Assembly: GCF_024868665.1 (NCBI RefSeq) | Contig: NC_079893.1 | Coordinates: 15,171,430 to 15,235,429, forward strand | Direction: 5' to 3' | Source of the DNA: Triplophysa rosa | Taxonomy: Eukaryota > Chordata > Actinopteri > Cypriniformes > Nemacheilidae | Length of the DNA stretch: 64,000 nucleotides | In this document: positions 1-9,635 of the stretch, piece after piece | Position numbering within the stretch: the first letter of the stretch is position 1 | Layout: each line of letters starts with the position of its first letter | Made by a program: the position numbers and the translations under genes | The notes under the pieces: generated by a model | Told to the model about the DNA's origin: nothing | The model's database searches: none | Seen by the model: the letters and a program-made list of their open reading frames with translations, nothing else

Positions 1-1
1 C

Positions 2-2617
2 CCGCAGAGAGCAGGATTTTTCTTCGTGGCCAAGAAGGATGGAGGGCTACGCCCGTGTATTGATTACCGAGGACTCAACGCTATCACGGTTCGTAACCGG
101 TACCCCCTTCCTCTCATGGCCACAGCGTTCGAACTACAGCAAGGAGCATCCTTCTTCACCAAACTTGACCTGCGGAACGCATACCATCTCATACGGATCA
201 GGCAAGGTGACGAATGGAAAACTGCTTTCAACACCCCCACCGGCCACTACGAATATCGGGTGATGCCCTTTGGCCTGACCAACGCCCCGGCTGTGTTCCA
301 GGCCCTTATTAATGATGTGCTCAGAGATATGCTCAACCTCTTTGTGTTCATTTACTTGGACGACATCCTCATCTTCTCGAGCTCCCTCCAGGAACACACA
401 GAGCAGGTCAGAAAAGTGCTCAAACGCCTCCTGGACAGTCATTTGTATGTGAAACCCGAGAAATGTGAGTTCCATGCTTCTCGGGTGCAGTTCTTGGGAT
501 TCATTGTGGAACCTGGTCACATCCGGATGGACCCCAAGAAGGTAGAGGCAGTGACAGACTGGCCCACCCCAACGTCTGTCAAAGAAGTTCAGCGATTCCT
601 CGGCTTCACTAACTTCTATCGGAAGTTCATCAAGAACTTTAGTTCCATAGCAGCCCCTCTCTCTGCTCTTACTAAAGGAGGCAACGCTAGGTTTCTTTGG
701 GGCACGGAAGCTGAGGCGGCCTTCCAGAAGTTAAAACTACGCATCAGCTCTGCCCCCATCCTGACGCTTCCGGCTGCAGATAGAACCTTCGTGGTGGAGG
801 TAGATGCTTCGGATGTGGGAATCGGAGCTGTGTTGTCTCAGAGGGGTGAGGACAAGAAGCTCCACCCTTGCGCCTACCTCTCGCATCGACTCACACCGAC
901 CGAGAGGAACTATGATGTGGGGGACCGTGAGCTCCTTGCGGTCAAGTTGGCGTTGGAGGAATGGCGACATTGGCTTGAGGGGGGAACTCAGCCATTTCAA
1001 GTTCTCACGGACCATAAAAATCTGGGGTACATCCAGCAGGCCAAGCGGTTGAACTCCAGACAAGCTCGATGGTCTCTGTTCTTCAACCGGTTCCAGTTTG
1101 TTCTCACTTATCGACCCGGCTCAAAAAACCTCAAGCCTGACGCCTTATCACGAGTATATGCTCCCACCGCTCGGGAGGGTACGGACATGCCCATAATCCC
1201 TAGTACCAGGATCGTGGCTCCGGTCTCTTGGAAGATTGAGGACACTATAAGGCGAGCTCAAGCCAGGGAACCGGATCCGGGAGGGGGGCCCGCCAGCCGT
1301 CTGTTTGTGCCAAAGGCAGTAAGGTCTCAGGTCCTTTCGTGGGGACACTCCTCTCGACTCGCGTGCCACCCGGGCACGGGTCGCACCCTGGAGTTCATCC
1401 AAAGACGGTTCTGGTGGCCCACGGTTAAGGAGGATGTCAGCACCTTCGTCAGGGCCTGTCCAGTTTGCAATCAGGGGAAACCCTCTCACCTCCGTCCTCA
1501 AGGGTTACTCCATCCTCTGCACATTCCTCGCCGACCCTGGTCCCACATCTCGTTGGACTTTATTACTGGTCTTCCCCCGTCCCTAGGCAACACCGTGGTT
1601 CTAGTTGTCGTCAACAGGTTTTCTAAGGCAGCCAGGTTCATTCCCTTGCCGAAGTTACCCACGGCGAAGGAGACGGCTGAACTGGTAATCAATCATGTGT
1701 TTCGAGTCTTTGGCATTCCCCAAGACATGGTTTCCGACAGAGGCCCCCAGTTCGCCTCGAGGTTCTGGAAGGCCTTTTGCCAACTCCTAGGGGCCACAGC
1801 CAGCCTGTCATCAGGTTACCACCCCGAGTCCAACGGCCAAACTGAGAGAATGAACCAGGAGCTAGAGACCACACTAAGATGCATGGCTTCGAGCAACCCT
1901 TCCACCTGGTCGTCCTTTATCGTTTGGGCAGAGTATGCACACAACACTCTACGCTCCTCTTCCACAGGAAGGTCCCCGTATGAGTGTCAGTTTGGCTATG
2001 CCCCCCCGCTGTTCCCTGATCAGGAAGCTGAAGTTGGAGTACCTTCAGCTCTGAACTTCATCAGACGCTGCCGACTTACCTGGAGGAAGGTTCGTCTCAA
2101 CCTCCTACGCTCCTCTCAGCAGTACCAACGGCAAGCCAATCGACGTCGCCGACCCGGTCCCACCCTGCGCTCTGGCCAGAGAGTTTGGCTCTCTACTAAG
2201 AACTTACCTCTACGGGTGGAGTCCCGTAAGCTGTCTCAGAAGTTCATCGGCCCTTTTAAAATAGCTAGGAGAGTAAATCCCGTTACCTATCGCCTGCACT
2301 TACCCAGATCTCTTAAGATTAACCCTACTTTTCACGTTTCTCTACTTAAACCTGTTGTTTTTTCCCCTTTTGTCCCGGCAGGCAGACCTCCCCCTCCGCC
2401 TCGTATCATCGGGGGCCAGCCTGCTTACACCGTCCGCCGGATACTGGACTCCCGCCGGGTGCAGCGATCCTTGCAGTATCTGGTGGATTGGGAAGGCTAC
2501 GGTCCCGAGGAGCGCTCCTGGGTTCCTGCCAAGGACATATTGGACCCTGACTTAATTCGACAGTTCAAGGCCAATCACCCCGAGAAGCCTGGTAGGAACG
2601 TCAGGAGCCGTTCCTAG
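2..2617 (+). CDS. Pol polyprotein (RT-RNase H-integrase-chromodomain), 5' partial
   Basis: The frame is open from base 2 and enters mid-RT, so the true start is upstream; residues below are counted from the GTG at 26. RT covers about 1-165, with the first Asp in KLDLRNAYH and the YLDD box at 110-113. RNase H starts near 250 (VEVDASD). The integrase zinc finger has its His residues at about 441-448 and Cys478/Cys481. The integrase core has Asp511, Asp571 and Glu607, giving D,D(35)E spacing. A chromodomain with the LVDWEGYG signature lies at about 800-850. The gene order RT-RH-IN-chromodomain is standard for chromoviruses. The protein copies element RNA into cDNA and integrates it; the chromodomain is thought to guide integration to chromatin. 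The stop is at 2615-2617, just before the purine tract. Confidence 0.96.
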   Translation, partial: PQRAGFFFVAKKDGGLRPCIDYRGLNAITVRNRYPLPLMATAFELQQGASFFTKLDLRNAYHLIRIRQGDEWKTAFNTPTGHYEYRVMPFGLTNAPAVFQALINDVLRDMLNLFVFIYLDDILIFSSSLQEHTEQVRKVLKRLLDSHLYVKPEKCEFHASRVQFLGFIVEPGHIRMDPKKVEAVTDWPTPTSVKEVQRFLGFTNFYRKFIKNFSSIAAPLSALTKGGNARFLWGTEAEAAFQKLKLRISSAPILTLPAADRTFVVEVDASDVGIGAVLSQRGEDKKLHPCAYLSHRLTPTERNYDVGDRELLAVKLALEEWRHWLEGGTQPFQVLTDHKNLGYIQQAKRLNSRQARWSLFFNRFQFVLTYRPGSKNLKPDALSRVYAPTAREGTDMPIIPSTRIVAPVSWKIEDTIRRAQAREPDPGGGPASRLFVPKAVRSQVLSWGHSSRLACHPGTGRTLEFIQRRFWWPTVKEDVSTFVRACPVCNQGKPSHLRPQGLLHPLHIPRRPWSHISLDFITGLPPSLGNTVVLVVVNRFSKAARFIPLPKLPTAKETAELVINHVFRVFGIPQDMVSDRGPQFASRFWKAFCQLLGATASLSSGYHPESNGQTERMNQELETTLRCMASSNPSTWSSFIVWAEYAHNTLRSSSTGRSPYECQFGYAPPLFPDQEAEVGVPSALNFIRRCRLTWRKVRLNLLRSSQQYQRQANRRRRPGPTLRSGQRVWLSTKNLPLRVESRKLSQKFIGPFKIARRVNPVTYRLHLPRSLKINPTFHVSLLKPVVFSPFVPAGRPPPPPRIIGGQPAYTVRRILDSRRVQRSLQYLVDWEGYGPEERSWVPAKDILDPDLIRQFKANHPEKPGRNVRSRS

Positions 2618-2629
2618 AGGGGGGGATTC
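2617..2629 (+). other. Polypurine tract of the chromovirus
   Basis: A G-rich run overlaps the pol stop codon and directly abuts the LTR start TGTCA. This is the usual site of plus-strand DNA priming. Confidence 0.8.
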
Positions 2630-3146
2630 TGTCAACATTCTACCTGTTTCGGCCACCAGAGGCCCCCATTGTGCTTTTGTTTGGTTCCATTGTTTCCTTC
2701 GTTTTTAGTTATTGGGTTCACCTGTGTCTTGTTTTCCACCAGTGTATTTAAGCCCTCTGTTTTCTTTTGTTCTTCGCTCCGAGTTTGAGTTTGAGTACCC
2801 CTTACCCGTGGACTTCTTTGTGGAACTGTGGACTTCTTTGTGGAACTGTGGACATTATCCTTTTGGAAAGTACCCTTTTGTGTTTTCCTTTGAAAAAACC
2901 TTTTTTGATTTTTGGACCTTGTTTTTGGTTTCCTGAGTTTTTTCCATTTTTACTTTGTGCATTTTCTACTTTTTTGTGAGGAATTATTCTTGGTTGTCTG
3001 AAGGATTTTATATTGGTCCAATAAACTGCTTTATGTGACTTACTGTGTCTGCCTTACCTTCTGGGTTCAACCCTCCTCTAGTGGCTAAACCGGTTAAGTG
3101 ACGGTTTCTAACACCGGAGACCCGAGTTCTAGGTTGGGTCCTGACA
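2630..3146 (+). repeat. 3' LTR of the chromovirus (517 bp)
   Basis: It begins TGTCA and ends TGACA, a perfect 5-bp terminal inverted repeat of the TG...CA type. A TATA-like TATTTAAG lies at about 2744-2751 and a polyadenylation signal AATAAA at 3020-3025. A 20-bp unit is duplicated in tandem at 2809-2848. Only one LTR is present in the window. Confidence 0.92.
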
Positions 3147-3249
3147 TACTGTTTTGTTCATTTTATGGAATAAATACATGTGACTGTAATTTTACTTGTG
3201 TGTTGTGTTTAATTGTTGACAAGTGGTTAGGTTAGGTTTAGCTGTAAGG

Positions 3250-3548
3250 GGTGGGATAGGGGTTAGATGCTCTTAAAATATCTTTTAATCTTTGACATTG
3301 GTAATGTCAAGTTGTCATGACAAAGACACTGACAGGATATTATGTATTGCTTTATGTCAAGTTGTCATAAGAAAGACAACTCAACCAATGTCATCTTTGC
3401 ATTAAAAATGACATAAATCAGCGAATGACACTTAATAACAGTTGTCATAAACATGTATAAAATCTCCTTCATATTCATGACATGTGTCATGTCATGATAA
3501 TGAAGGTGTCATGTCAGTCTTATGAACACCCCTTCAAGTAAAGCGTTA
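3250..3548. mobile_element. Unclassified DNA-element or MITE remnant
   Basis: AT-rich sequence rich in TGTCATGAC-like short palindromes that ends TCAAGTAAAGCGTTACC at 3548. That terminus resembles the GGTAACGCTTTAC-type ends of many fish non-autonomous DNA elements. Its left end is not evident. It abuts an L2 3' UTR fragment exactly at 3549. Confidence 0.45.
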
Positions 3549-3627
3549 CCGGAATTTATAGTCTGTTTAATATTTGACCTGTGGTTCTATCTCCTTTATC
3601 TCAAATGTGTGCTTTTCAGTCATAACC

Positions 3628-3666
<39 letters not shown>

Positions 3667-3911
3667 GTGTGTGTGTGTGTGTGTGAGTGTGTTCATGTTT
3701 GTATATCCCGGTGGGGACCTAAACCTGAATGCACAGCAACTCATGGGGACTCGTGTCACTGTGTGGAACAAAATTGAGGTCCTCATAGCAACAAAAGTTT
3801 ATAAATTGTACAGAACAATATTTTTTTAAAATCTAAAAATGCAAAAAAACTTTATATGAGTATACAACTCATTATGCCTATGGACTGTCCGCACGGAGTT
3901 AATAAACCAGA

Positions 3912-3945
<34 letters not shown>

Positions 3946-4188
3946 CTGCGTGTGCGTGTGTGTGCGCGTGCGTCTGTGCGTCCGTATGTGTGCGCATTTG
4001 TGTGAGTGTCTGTGTTAGTGCTTTTGCATATTGTGTGTGTGGAGTGTTTGAATCGATGTGTGTGTGTCTGTTTTCTGTGTTTTCACCTTTTTTGTTTTTG
4101 CTTATAGTCAATATGTTTCATGTAAAGCTGCTTTGTAACAATGAAAATTGTAAAAAGCACTATACAAATAAAATTGACTTGACTTGAC
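3549..4188 (+). mobile_element. CR1/L2-type LINE, 3' UTR fragment only
   Basis: It matches the 3' UTR and tail of the L2 copy at 13.8-18.7 kb: the block starting GGAATTTATAGTCTG, the TG-rich tract, and the tail with a CTATACAAATAAA-like motif and TTGACTTGAC repeats. About 3698-3905 is an extra segment (CCCGGTGGGGACC, GGTCCTCAT) flanked by two (TG)n tracts, so this copy was interrupted or expanded at the dinucleotide. It has no coding part and is 5' truncated. Confidence 0.8.
3630..3692 (+). repeat. (TG)n microsatellite
   Basis: A long, nearly pure TG run with one GC and one GA interruption, inside the L2 3' UTR fragment. A second, shorter run is at 3914-3944. Confidence 0.97.
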
Positions 4189-4289
4189 ACGAAGGACGAG
4201 CTCTTGGACGTTAAAATGAATTCTCTTCTGAAGAGTTTTTTTTACCGAACACAGGTACAAATTGTTCTGGCTTGTGAAAGGACCCATCT

Positions 4290-4500
4290 TCGCGCCTGAG
4301 CTTGCACAACATGCCATGTCCAGAATCCTCCTGCCTTTTGACACAACATATCTGTCAGAAACTGCTTTTTGGTAACAATCAAAACAAAAGGCAAGCAAAC
4401 AAGCTAGACGTGCACAATGACTTTCGTCTGGCTGTCACACAAATCACGCCTGCTATCCAATCTTTAGCTCAGGAAATACAGGGCCAGAGCTCACATTAAA
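4290..4500 (+). pseudogene. hAT transposase C-terminal dimerisation domain fragment
   Basis: The stretch encodes LLPFDTTYLSE followed, after a frameshift, by NKLDVHNDFRLAVTQITP and a stop at 4497-4499. This matches the end of the hATC dimerisation domain in Charlie- and ZBED5-like transposases, where a PF.TTYL.E block precedes NRLDV...LRLAL. Only the last 65 or so residues remain, with no BED finger or catalytic core nearby, so it is a dead fragment. Confidence 0.7.
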
Positions 4501-4644
4501 CAGCCTTACACACTTCAAAATGGGTATCATTCAGAGATGGGCTACAAGAAATGGCAAAAATAAATATGCACATACACACAACATTTATGTTGTTATATTA
4601 TTGTTCTTACATTTTTTATCTATGTTTTTTGGGGTTAATAATAC

Positions 4645-5640
4645 AATCCCTGATGGCAGCAGCCAGAATAAGCTGTGTGTCAGGTGGGATCATCTGCAAT
4701 GCAGAGGGCTTTGCGGGTGAGAAGGGTTCCATAAATGTCCTGGAGGGGAAGGAGAGAGACACCAATGATCTTCTCAGCTGCTCTCACTATGCAGTGGAGG
4801 GTCTTGCGGCAGGACGCGTTGCAGGCGCCATACAACACAGTGACGCAGCAAGTCAGAAGGCTCTCGATGGTGGCTCTGTAGAAGGTGCACATGATGGGGG
4901 CTGGGGCTCTGGCTCTTCTAAGTTTGCGGAGGAAGTAGAGGCGCTGCTGTGCTTTCTTGGCCAGTGCTGCAGTGTTGTTAATCCAGGAGAGATCCTCAGT
5001 GATGTACTCTCCTGAAGTCAACAACAATCTCCTTCGTCTTCTCCACATTCAGAGAGAGATTGTTGTCACTGCACCACCTGGCCAGGTGGCTCACCTCACT
5101 CCTGTAGTTTGTCTCATCTCTGTTGCTAATGATACCCACCACAGTCGTGTCGTCCGCAAACTTGATGAAGAGGTTGGAGTCATGTGACGGTGTGCAGTTG
5201 TGGGTCAGCAGGGTGTAGAGGAGGGGGCTAAGCACACATCCTTGGGGGGGCCCCATGTTCAGTGTGATGGTACTGGATGTGTTACTGCCAACCTGTACTG
5301 CCCGAGGTCTCCCCGTCAGGAAATCCAACAGCCAGCTGACCATGAAGTGTTTTGTCCCAGCTGGACCAATTTGTGAGTGAGCTGTTGAGGGATGATTGTG
5401 TTAAATGCTGAACAGAAGTCTATGAACAGCATTCTGACGTACAAGTCTTTTTTGTCCAGATGAGTGAGTGCAGCATGGACGGCAGTGGCGATGGCATCAT
5501 CGGTCAAGCGCTTGGACCGATATGCAAATTGGAAGGGGTCCAGGGAGGGGGGAGGACAGACTTGATGTTGTGCATGACTAACCATTCAAAGCACTTCATG
5601 AGAATAGGAGTAAGTGCAACTGGACAGTAGTCACTTCAGG
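4645..5640 (-). pseudogene. Rex1/Babar-like non-LTR retrotransposon RT, 5' truncated and frameshifted
   Basis: Read on the minus strand, three successive frames give one RT. The first (about 5316-5585) has [11 protein letters not shown] and the first Asp in [11 protein letters not shown]. The second (4996-5343) has PPQGCVLSPLLYTLL and the catalytic box FADDTTVV, then LSLNVEKTKEIVVDFR. The third (4680-5048) has the thumb-like tail RRARAPAPIMCTFYRATIESLLT. These motifs are typical of the Rex1/Babar lineage in the CR1 group of fish LINEs. Endonuclease and ORF1 are missing. Two frameshifts make it non-functional. Confidence 0.75.
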
Positions 5641-7088
5641 ATCTCCAAATCTGTATTACCACAGAATAGCATCACCACTTGGCAACTGCTGGAAGTTGGT
5701 AGAATGGCAAGTTGCACCATTTCACCACTGGCTTTCACTATGGCAAAGGATATAATAATCCGGGCATCACGTTGGGGGGTTGGAGGAGAGCGTTTGAAAA
5801 ATGGGTTGCGCCTACTTTCAATCAGGGCATATATGGATGACATGACAACCATCACAACTACCAAAGCATGTACAAGGCGGCTGCTGGATAAGCTCCAGAA
5901 AAACATCAGTTGGGCACAAATGGAGATCAAATCGTGCAGCATCTCCATTGTCAAGGGCCCGCTTGACAGGTGGAACAACTCAAGCAAGAGACAGTCAGAG
6001 GACTCAAGAAAATCAATAATACAGCTTGTTCTGGAAAGCTGAAACTCTGGTGCTTCCAATTCGGCTCGTTGCCATGCCTGATGTGGCCAATGTCAATGTA
6101 TGAACTTGCGTTACCTAATGCCAAGCACCTGGAGAGAATGGTGAATACACAAGTGAGGAATTGGTTTGGGCTACCAAGATGCCTTAGCAAGACAGGGCTG
6201 TACATGAATAGAGCTCTCTCTCTTCCCATTTCAAGCCTTGTGGAGGAGTATAAATGCACCAAAACAAGGCTGAAGATGACACTCAAAGAATTATGTGATC
6301 CCAGTGTAAGAGATGCTGATCCAAAATTAGCAACAGGGAGAAAATGGAACCCAGTAACAGTGGTAGCGGAGGTGAAGGCAGCCCTCAGACACAGGGACAC
6401 TGTGGGACAAGTCCAATACGGCAGAGGGGGACTTGGTTTGGGATCAACAATACCCACATGACTAAAGCTACACCAAAATAAAAGTATCAATTGATGGTGG
6501 AGGATGTCAGACGTCAAGAGGAAGCAAGTAGATAGCCCAGTTAAGCCCAGCAAGGCTGCTGAATGGGGTGGGAAGCGTTGAACGGCGCAAAATCATTTGG
6601 AGTAGGCTGTGGAGTATGAAAACAAACAGACTAAGTTTTATCGTAAGAGCCACAAATTTGCATGTATGGTGTGGACGAGATCCAGCCTGCCACCTGTGTG
6701 CAGCTCCAGCAAACCTTAAACATATTCTAGTGGGTTGTAAAACAAGCTTGACACAGGAGAGATACACATGGCGCCACAATGAAGTACTAAGGTGCTTGGC
6801 TGCAGCACTAGCGACTAAGAGAGTGGCAGCAAATGCCATCTGCCAAAGCGCCCAGACTAACTTACTAAAAAGAAGTCCATTATTCGAGAGGGGCAGAAAA
6901 AGCCCTTATCCAAAGACTTAGGCCAGCTGAATATAGGCAGGGATTCGGAAATGAAAGTTGACTTAAACCACAGACTTACTTTCCCATGGGAAATTTTAGC
7001 GACCAATCTGCGGCTGGACATGGTTCTTTGGTCCAACTCAAGTAGGACCATTATCATAGTTGATTGTACCTTGGGAAGAGGCCATTAA
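5640..7088 (+). pseudogene. Non-LTR retrotransposon with restriction-like endonuclease (R2/R4/HERO-type), truncated
   Basis: A second LINE, unrelated to its neighbour. At 5700-6040 it has the RT region with CTISPLAFTMA and the catalytic AYMDD box. At 6000-6460 it has the downstream domain (GKLKLWCFQFG, RNWFGLPRCLS, PISSLVEEYKC). At 6570-6920 it has a C-X2-C-X7-H-X4-C zinc motif followed by RYTWRHNEVL. At 6951-7088 there is a fragment resembling a restriction-like endonuclease (FPWEILATNLRLDMVLWS, then IIVDCT), with RLD where the family usually has RPD. This order is typical of RLE-type LINEs. Several frameshifts and stops are present and the 5' half is missing. Confidence 0.65.
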
Positions 7089-7984
7089 CGAACAGCATCT
7101 CACCAAAAGACATCGTTCACCCAGGATAATGGATGTGAGGAAGGTGGGATCAGACACACAACTCATCAGTTGTCTCAAACTTGTTTGAACTAGTAGCGAA
7201 CCCTCAGGGCCCTCTAGGCCCTCTGTGATGACCTAAACTATCATAAAAATAATATTTAAAAACTTTAAAATACTATTTTCAATAAAAGTCGGCTGATTTT
7301 CCCTATTAGATATGTACATGGCTAATTCCAGCGTTATGGATGTGACAATTGCAGTCAAAACTTGAAGTTTAAATTCCCAGAAAATTAATTTGTTACCAAT
7401 ATATTGAACCATCTGTTTATATTTTTCTACAGCCCTAATAATAGAGTGCAGACATCAGAAAAAAATCAGTATATGCAAGAGTTTTCTGTTTAAAAAAAAG
7501 GAAAAAATAATGCGTTATGGACGTGACAAAAAAAGACACGTTTTTGGGAGACAGCAAGCTTTGTTGAAATTCTGTGAATTAAAATGCACAAACCAAAAGC
7601 AACAACACGCAACAAATGGAGAAGGGATGGCTCTTTATATAACATGAAATATTGATTTTGTTTTAATAAATGTGTTTGCATTCATAAGGAAAAAACAATG
7701 TTACGCCCGTGACATATCTCCGTTACGGTCGTGACAGCTCTGAAACCGGCACTTACCCGACTATGGAAAATCATGAACAAATGCTTTACAACCACAATCA
7801 GAGACTTCAAATGGATATCGGATGTTGTCCTCCGAGATATCAGTAGATTCGGCTGCAAAATTCATCAACTTCATACAAAACAGCCACACTTCAAATTATA
7901 TGGTTTCACATATTATTAATGAGTGGCGGCGTTTGCGCGGATAATCTCGCGTTCATTGTACTTTCAAAGATCTGCTATAGAGGT
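7089..7984. other. Non-coding, AT-rich; several copies of a 15-bp motif
   Basis: No credible gene. The motif GTTAYGGHCGTGACA occurs at about 7333-7347, 7514-7528, 7700-7714 and 7722-7736, and two more copies lie past the next two repeats (about 9250-9265 inverted, 9406-9420). The rest is AT-rich sequence without recognisable element ends. Confidence 0.6.
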
Positions 7985-8305
7985 GCGTGAATATGCTCGC
8001 CTTTTTAAAGATGCGCATGCGGCGCGTTTAGAGCGCGAATATGCTCGCTTTCTGTGTAGGCCCTACTTTTAAAGATGCGCATGCGGCGCATTTAGAGCGC
8101 GAATATGCTCGCTTTCTGTGTACTTTTAAAGATGCGCATGTGGTGCGTTTAGAGCCGAATATGCTGCTTTCTGTGTACTTTTAAAGATGCGCATGCGGCG
8201 CGTTTAGAGCGCGAATATGCTCACTTTCTGTGGTAGGCCCTTACTTTTAAAGATGCGTAGCATGCTGCGCTGTTTAGAGCGACGCTTCGTGTACTTAAGA
8301 TCGCA
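7985..8305 (+). repeat. Minisatellite, about 57-66 bp unit, five or more copies
   Basis: The unit consists of CTTTTAAAGATGCGCATG, then GCGGCGCGTTTAGAGCGCG, then AATATGCTCGCTTTCTGTG. Length varies because some units carry an extra TAGGCCC. The last unit is degraded. The core GATGCGCATGCGGCGCG is strongly CpG-rich against an AT-rich flank. Confidence 0.9.
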
Positions 8306-8342
8306 GCGTTCGCAGAGTGACTAAGCACTGAGACGACACATA

Positions 8343-8942
8343 AGCGGGTTTCCATCACTCTGGTTTTATTCGCATTTTGAAGTTTCGCATCAGAAACGAG
8401 TGATGGAAACCGGCAAATTTCGAATTAAAAATCCCTTAATTCGCTAAAAGTTTTTACGCTCGCTTGAGGTGGTTTTTCTTTTTTCGAAAAAGGGTTAATG
8501 CGAATAATGGGAGATGGAAACGCATTTGCCGAATAAATTCCTCCAAAAAGTCACGTAATTGCACTAAGAGACGGCGTAACCTGACTAACTAGAGTAATGA
8601 TCTTGTTACACAGCATCAGAAATGTTGTGATGGTCATTCTTAAATGCCTGAGCAAAGTCGTCAAAGTATTTCTGTAATTGCCTCTTAGAACTATCACGAC
8701 TGTGGTTCCCAAACAACAGGCATCCACAAAAGCACCGCATTTAATGTGTTTCGTAATCGTAATCGAAAATTATTATATTCAGTGACTTCTCTTACTTTTC
8801 TTACTGATATTTAGTGGCAGTTTATTAGGAAGTGACGGTTGACTAGTTGGATGGAAACGGTGCTTATTTGCAAATGTTTTATGCATGCGATATTCCAATT
8901 TTGCGCATTAACTAAATTCGCATTTTTGGATGGAAACCCGGC
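8343..8942. mobile_element. MITE with GCGGGTTTCCATC ends
   Basis: The left end reads GCGGGTTTCCATCA and the right end GGATGGAAACCCGGC, an inverted pair of about 14 bp, flanked by TA on each side. The interior has further inverted copies of GATGGAAAC (near 8402, 8513, 8852) and GCATTTTTGG-like arms, so it can fold extensively. It is about 600 bp with no coding capacity. The superfamily is not certain. Confidence 0.75.
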
Positions 8943-9635
8943 TAGTGTCTCTCAGGACACAGGCAAGAAAGCGAGGGAAAATGCATCAACTAGAGAGGCT
9001 TGCCTTTTAAGGTAGGACGTAAACAATCAGATGAACGCTATTCGAATGCTGCAAGCACAATAACAGTGTGGCGATCTGTATATCCCTATGATATCGACGT
9101 TCTCATAATTTGTTATTAATTGTGTTAGTAATTTATAAAATGTTATAGGACAAAATAATTTGTAGGCTACAAATATTATGATATTTAAAACAGATCACAA
9201 CATGTCATCTGCGTCTGTGATACATGATTCACTATTACGTGCTTAAAACTGTCACGCCCGTAACGAATTATTACGGTTGTTCAGAGCAAATAAGTGAGAT
9301 GAATTGTTGTTTAAAATCATCAACATACATATTTGGCTTTGTATATTAAGTTTCAAGTTATTTGTATTTGTAATTATTATATGACATAAACTTAAACTTT
9401 AAAACGTTATGGACGTGACACAGCAGTGAGGCGTTGTGACATCCTAATTATAGCCATTATAAATTCACAAGGCGGTAATAGTAAGACAGAGTGAGTGTAT
9501 TAATTTTTCAGACATGCCTTCATCTTTCTGCAAAATGCCTTTTTTAAACAAAGTACAAAAAGGGGAGCCTTTGATCCCTCTTCAGGAAGCATGAAAAATG
9601 GTTGGTGGAAAATGTAATTTTGGCATTGTTGTATA
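8943..9635. other. Non-coding spacer
   Basis: AT-rich with no recognisable gene. It holds the inverted copy (9250-9265) and the last direct copy (9406-9420) of the GTTAYGGHCGTGACA motif. Confidence 0.5.

Larger units (their letters stand above)
1..3146 (+). mobile_element. Ty3/gypsy chromovirus-type LTR retrotransposon, 3' part
   Basis: The window opens inside the reverse transcriptase of this element, so the 5' LTR, gag and protease lie outside. What remains is a long open pol frame, a purine tract and one complete LTR ending in TGACA at 3146. The C-terminal chromodomain places it with the chromoviruses of Ty3/gypsy, which are common in fish. The pol frame has no internal stop and all visible catalytic residues are present, so it is young compared with the other elements here. 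The 5-bp target duplication cannot be tested because the left end is missing. Confidence 0.95.

Noticed and set aside
2..2617. A host chromodomain gene
   Set aside because: The chromodomain is the C-terminus of a Ty3/gypsy pol, followed by a purine tract and LTR.
3574..4111. Cys-Val or Thr-His rich reading frames
   Set aside because: They are translations of (TG)n and (CA)n tracts in an L2 3' UTR. The same applies to 9657-10061 and 18320-18654.
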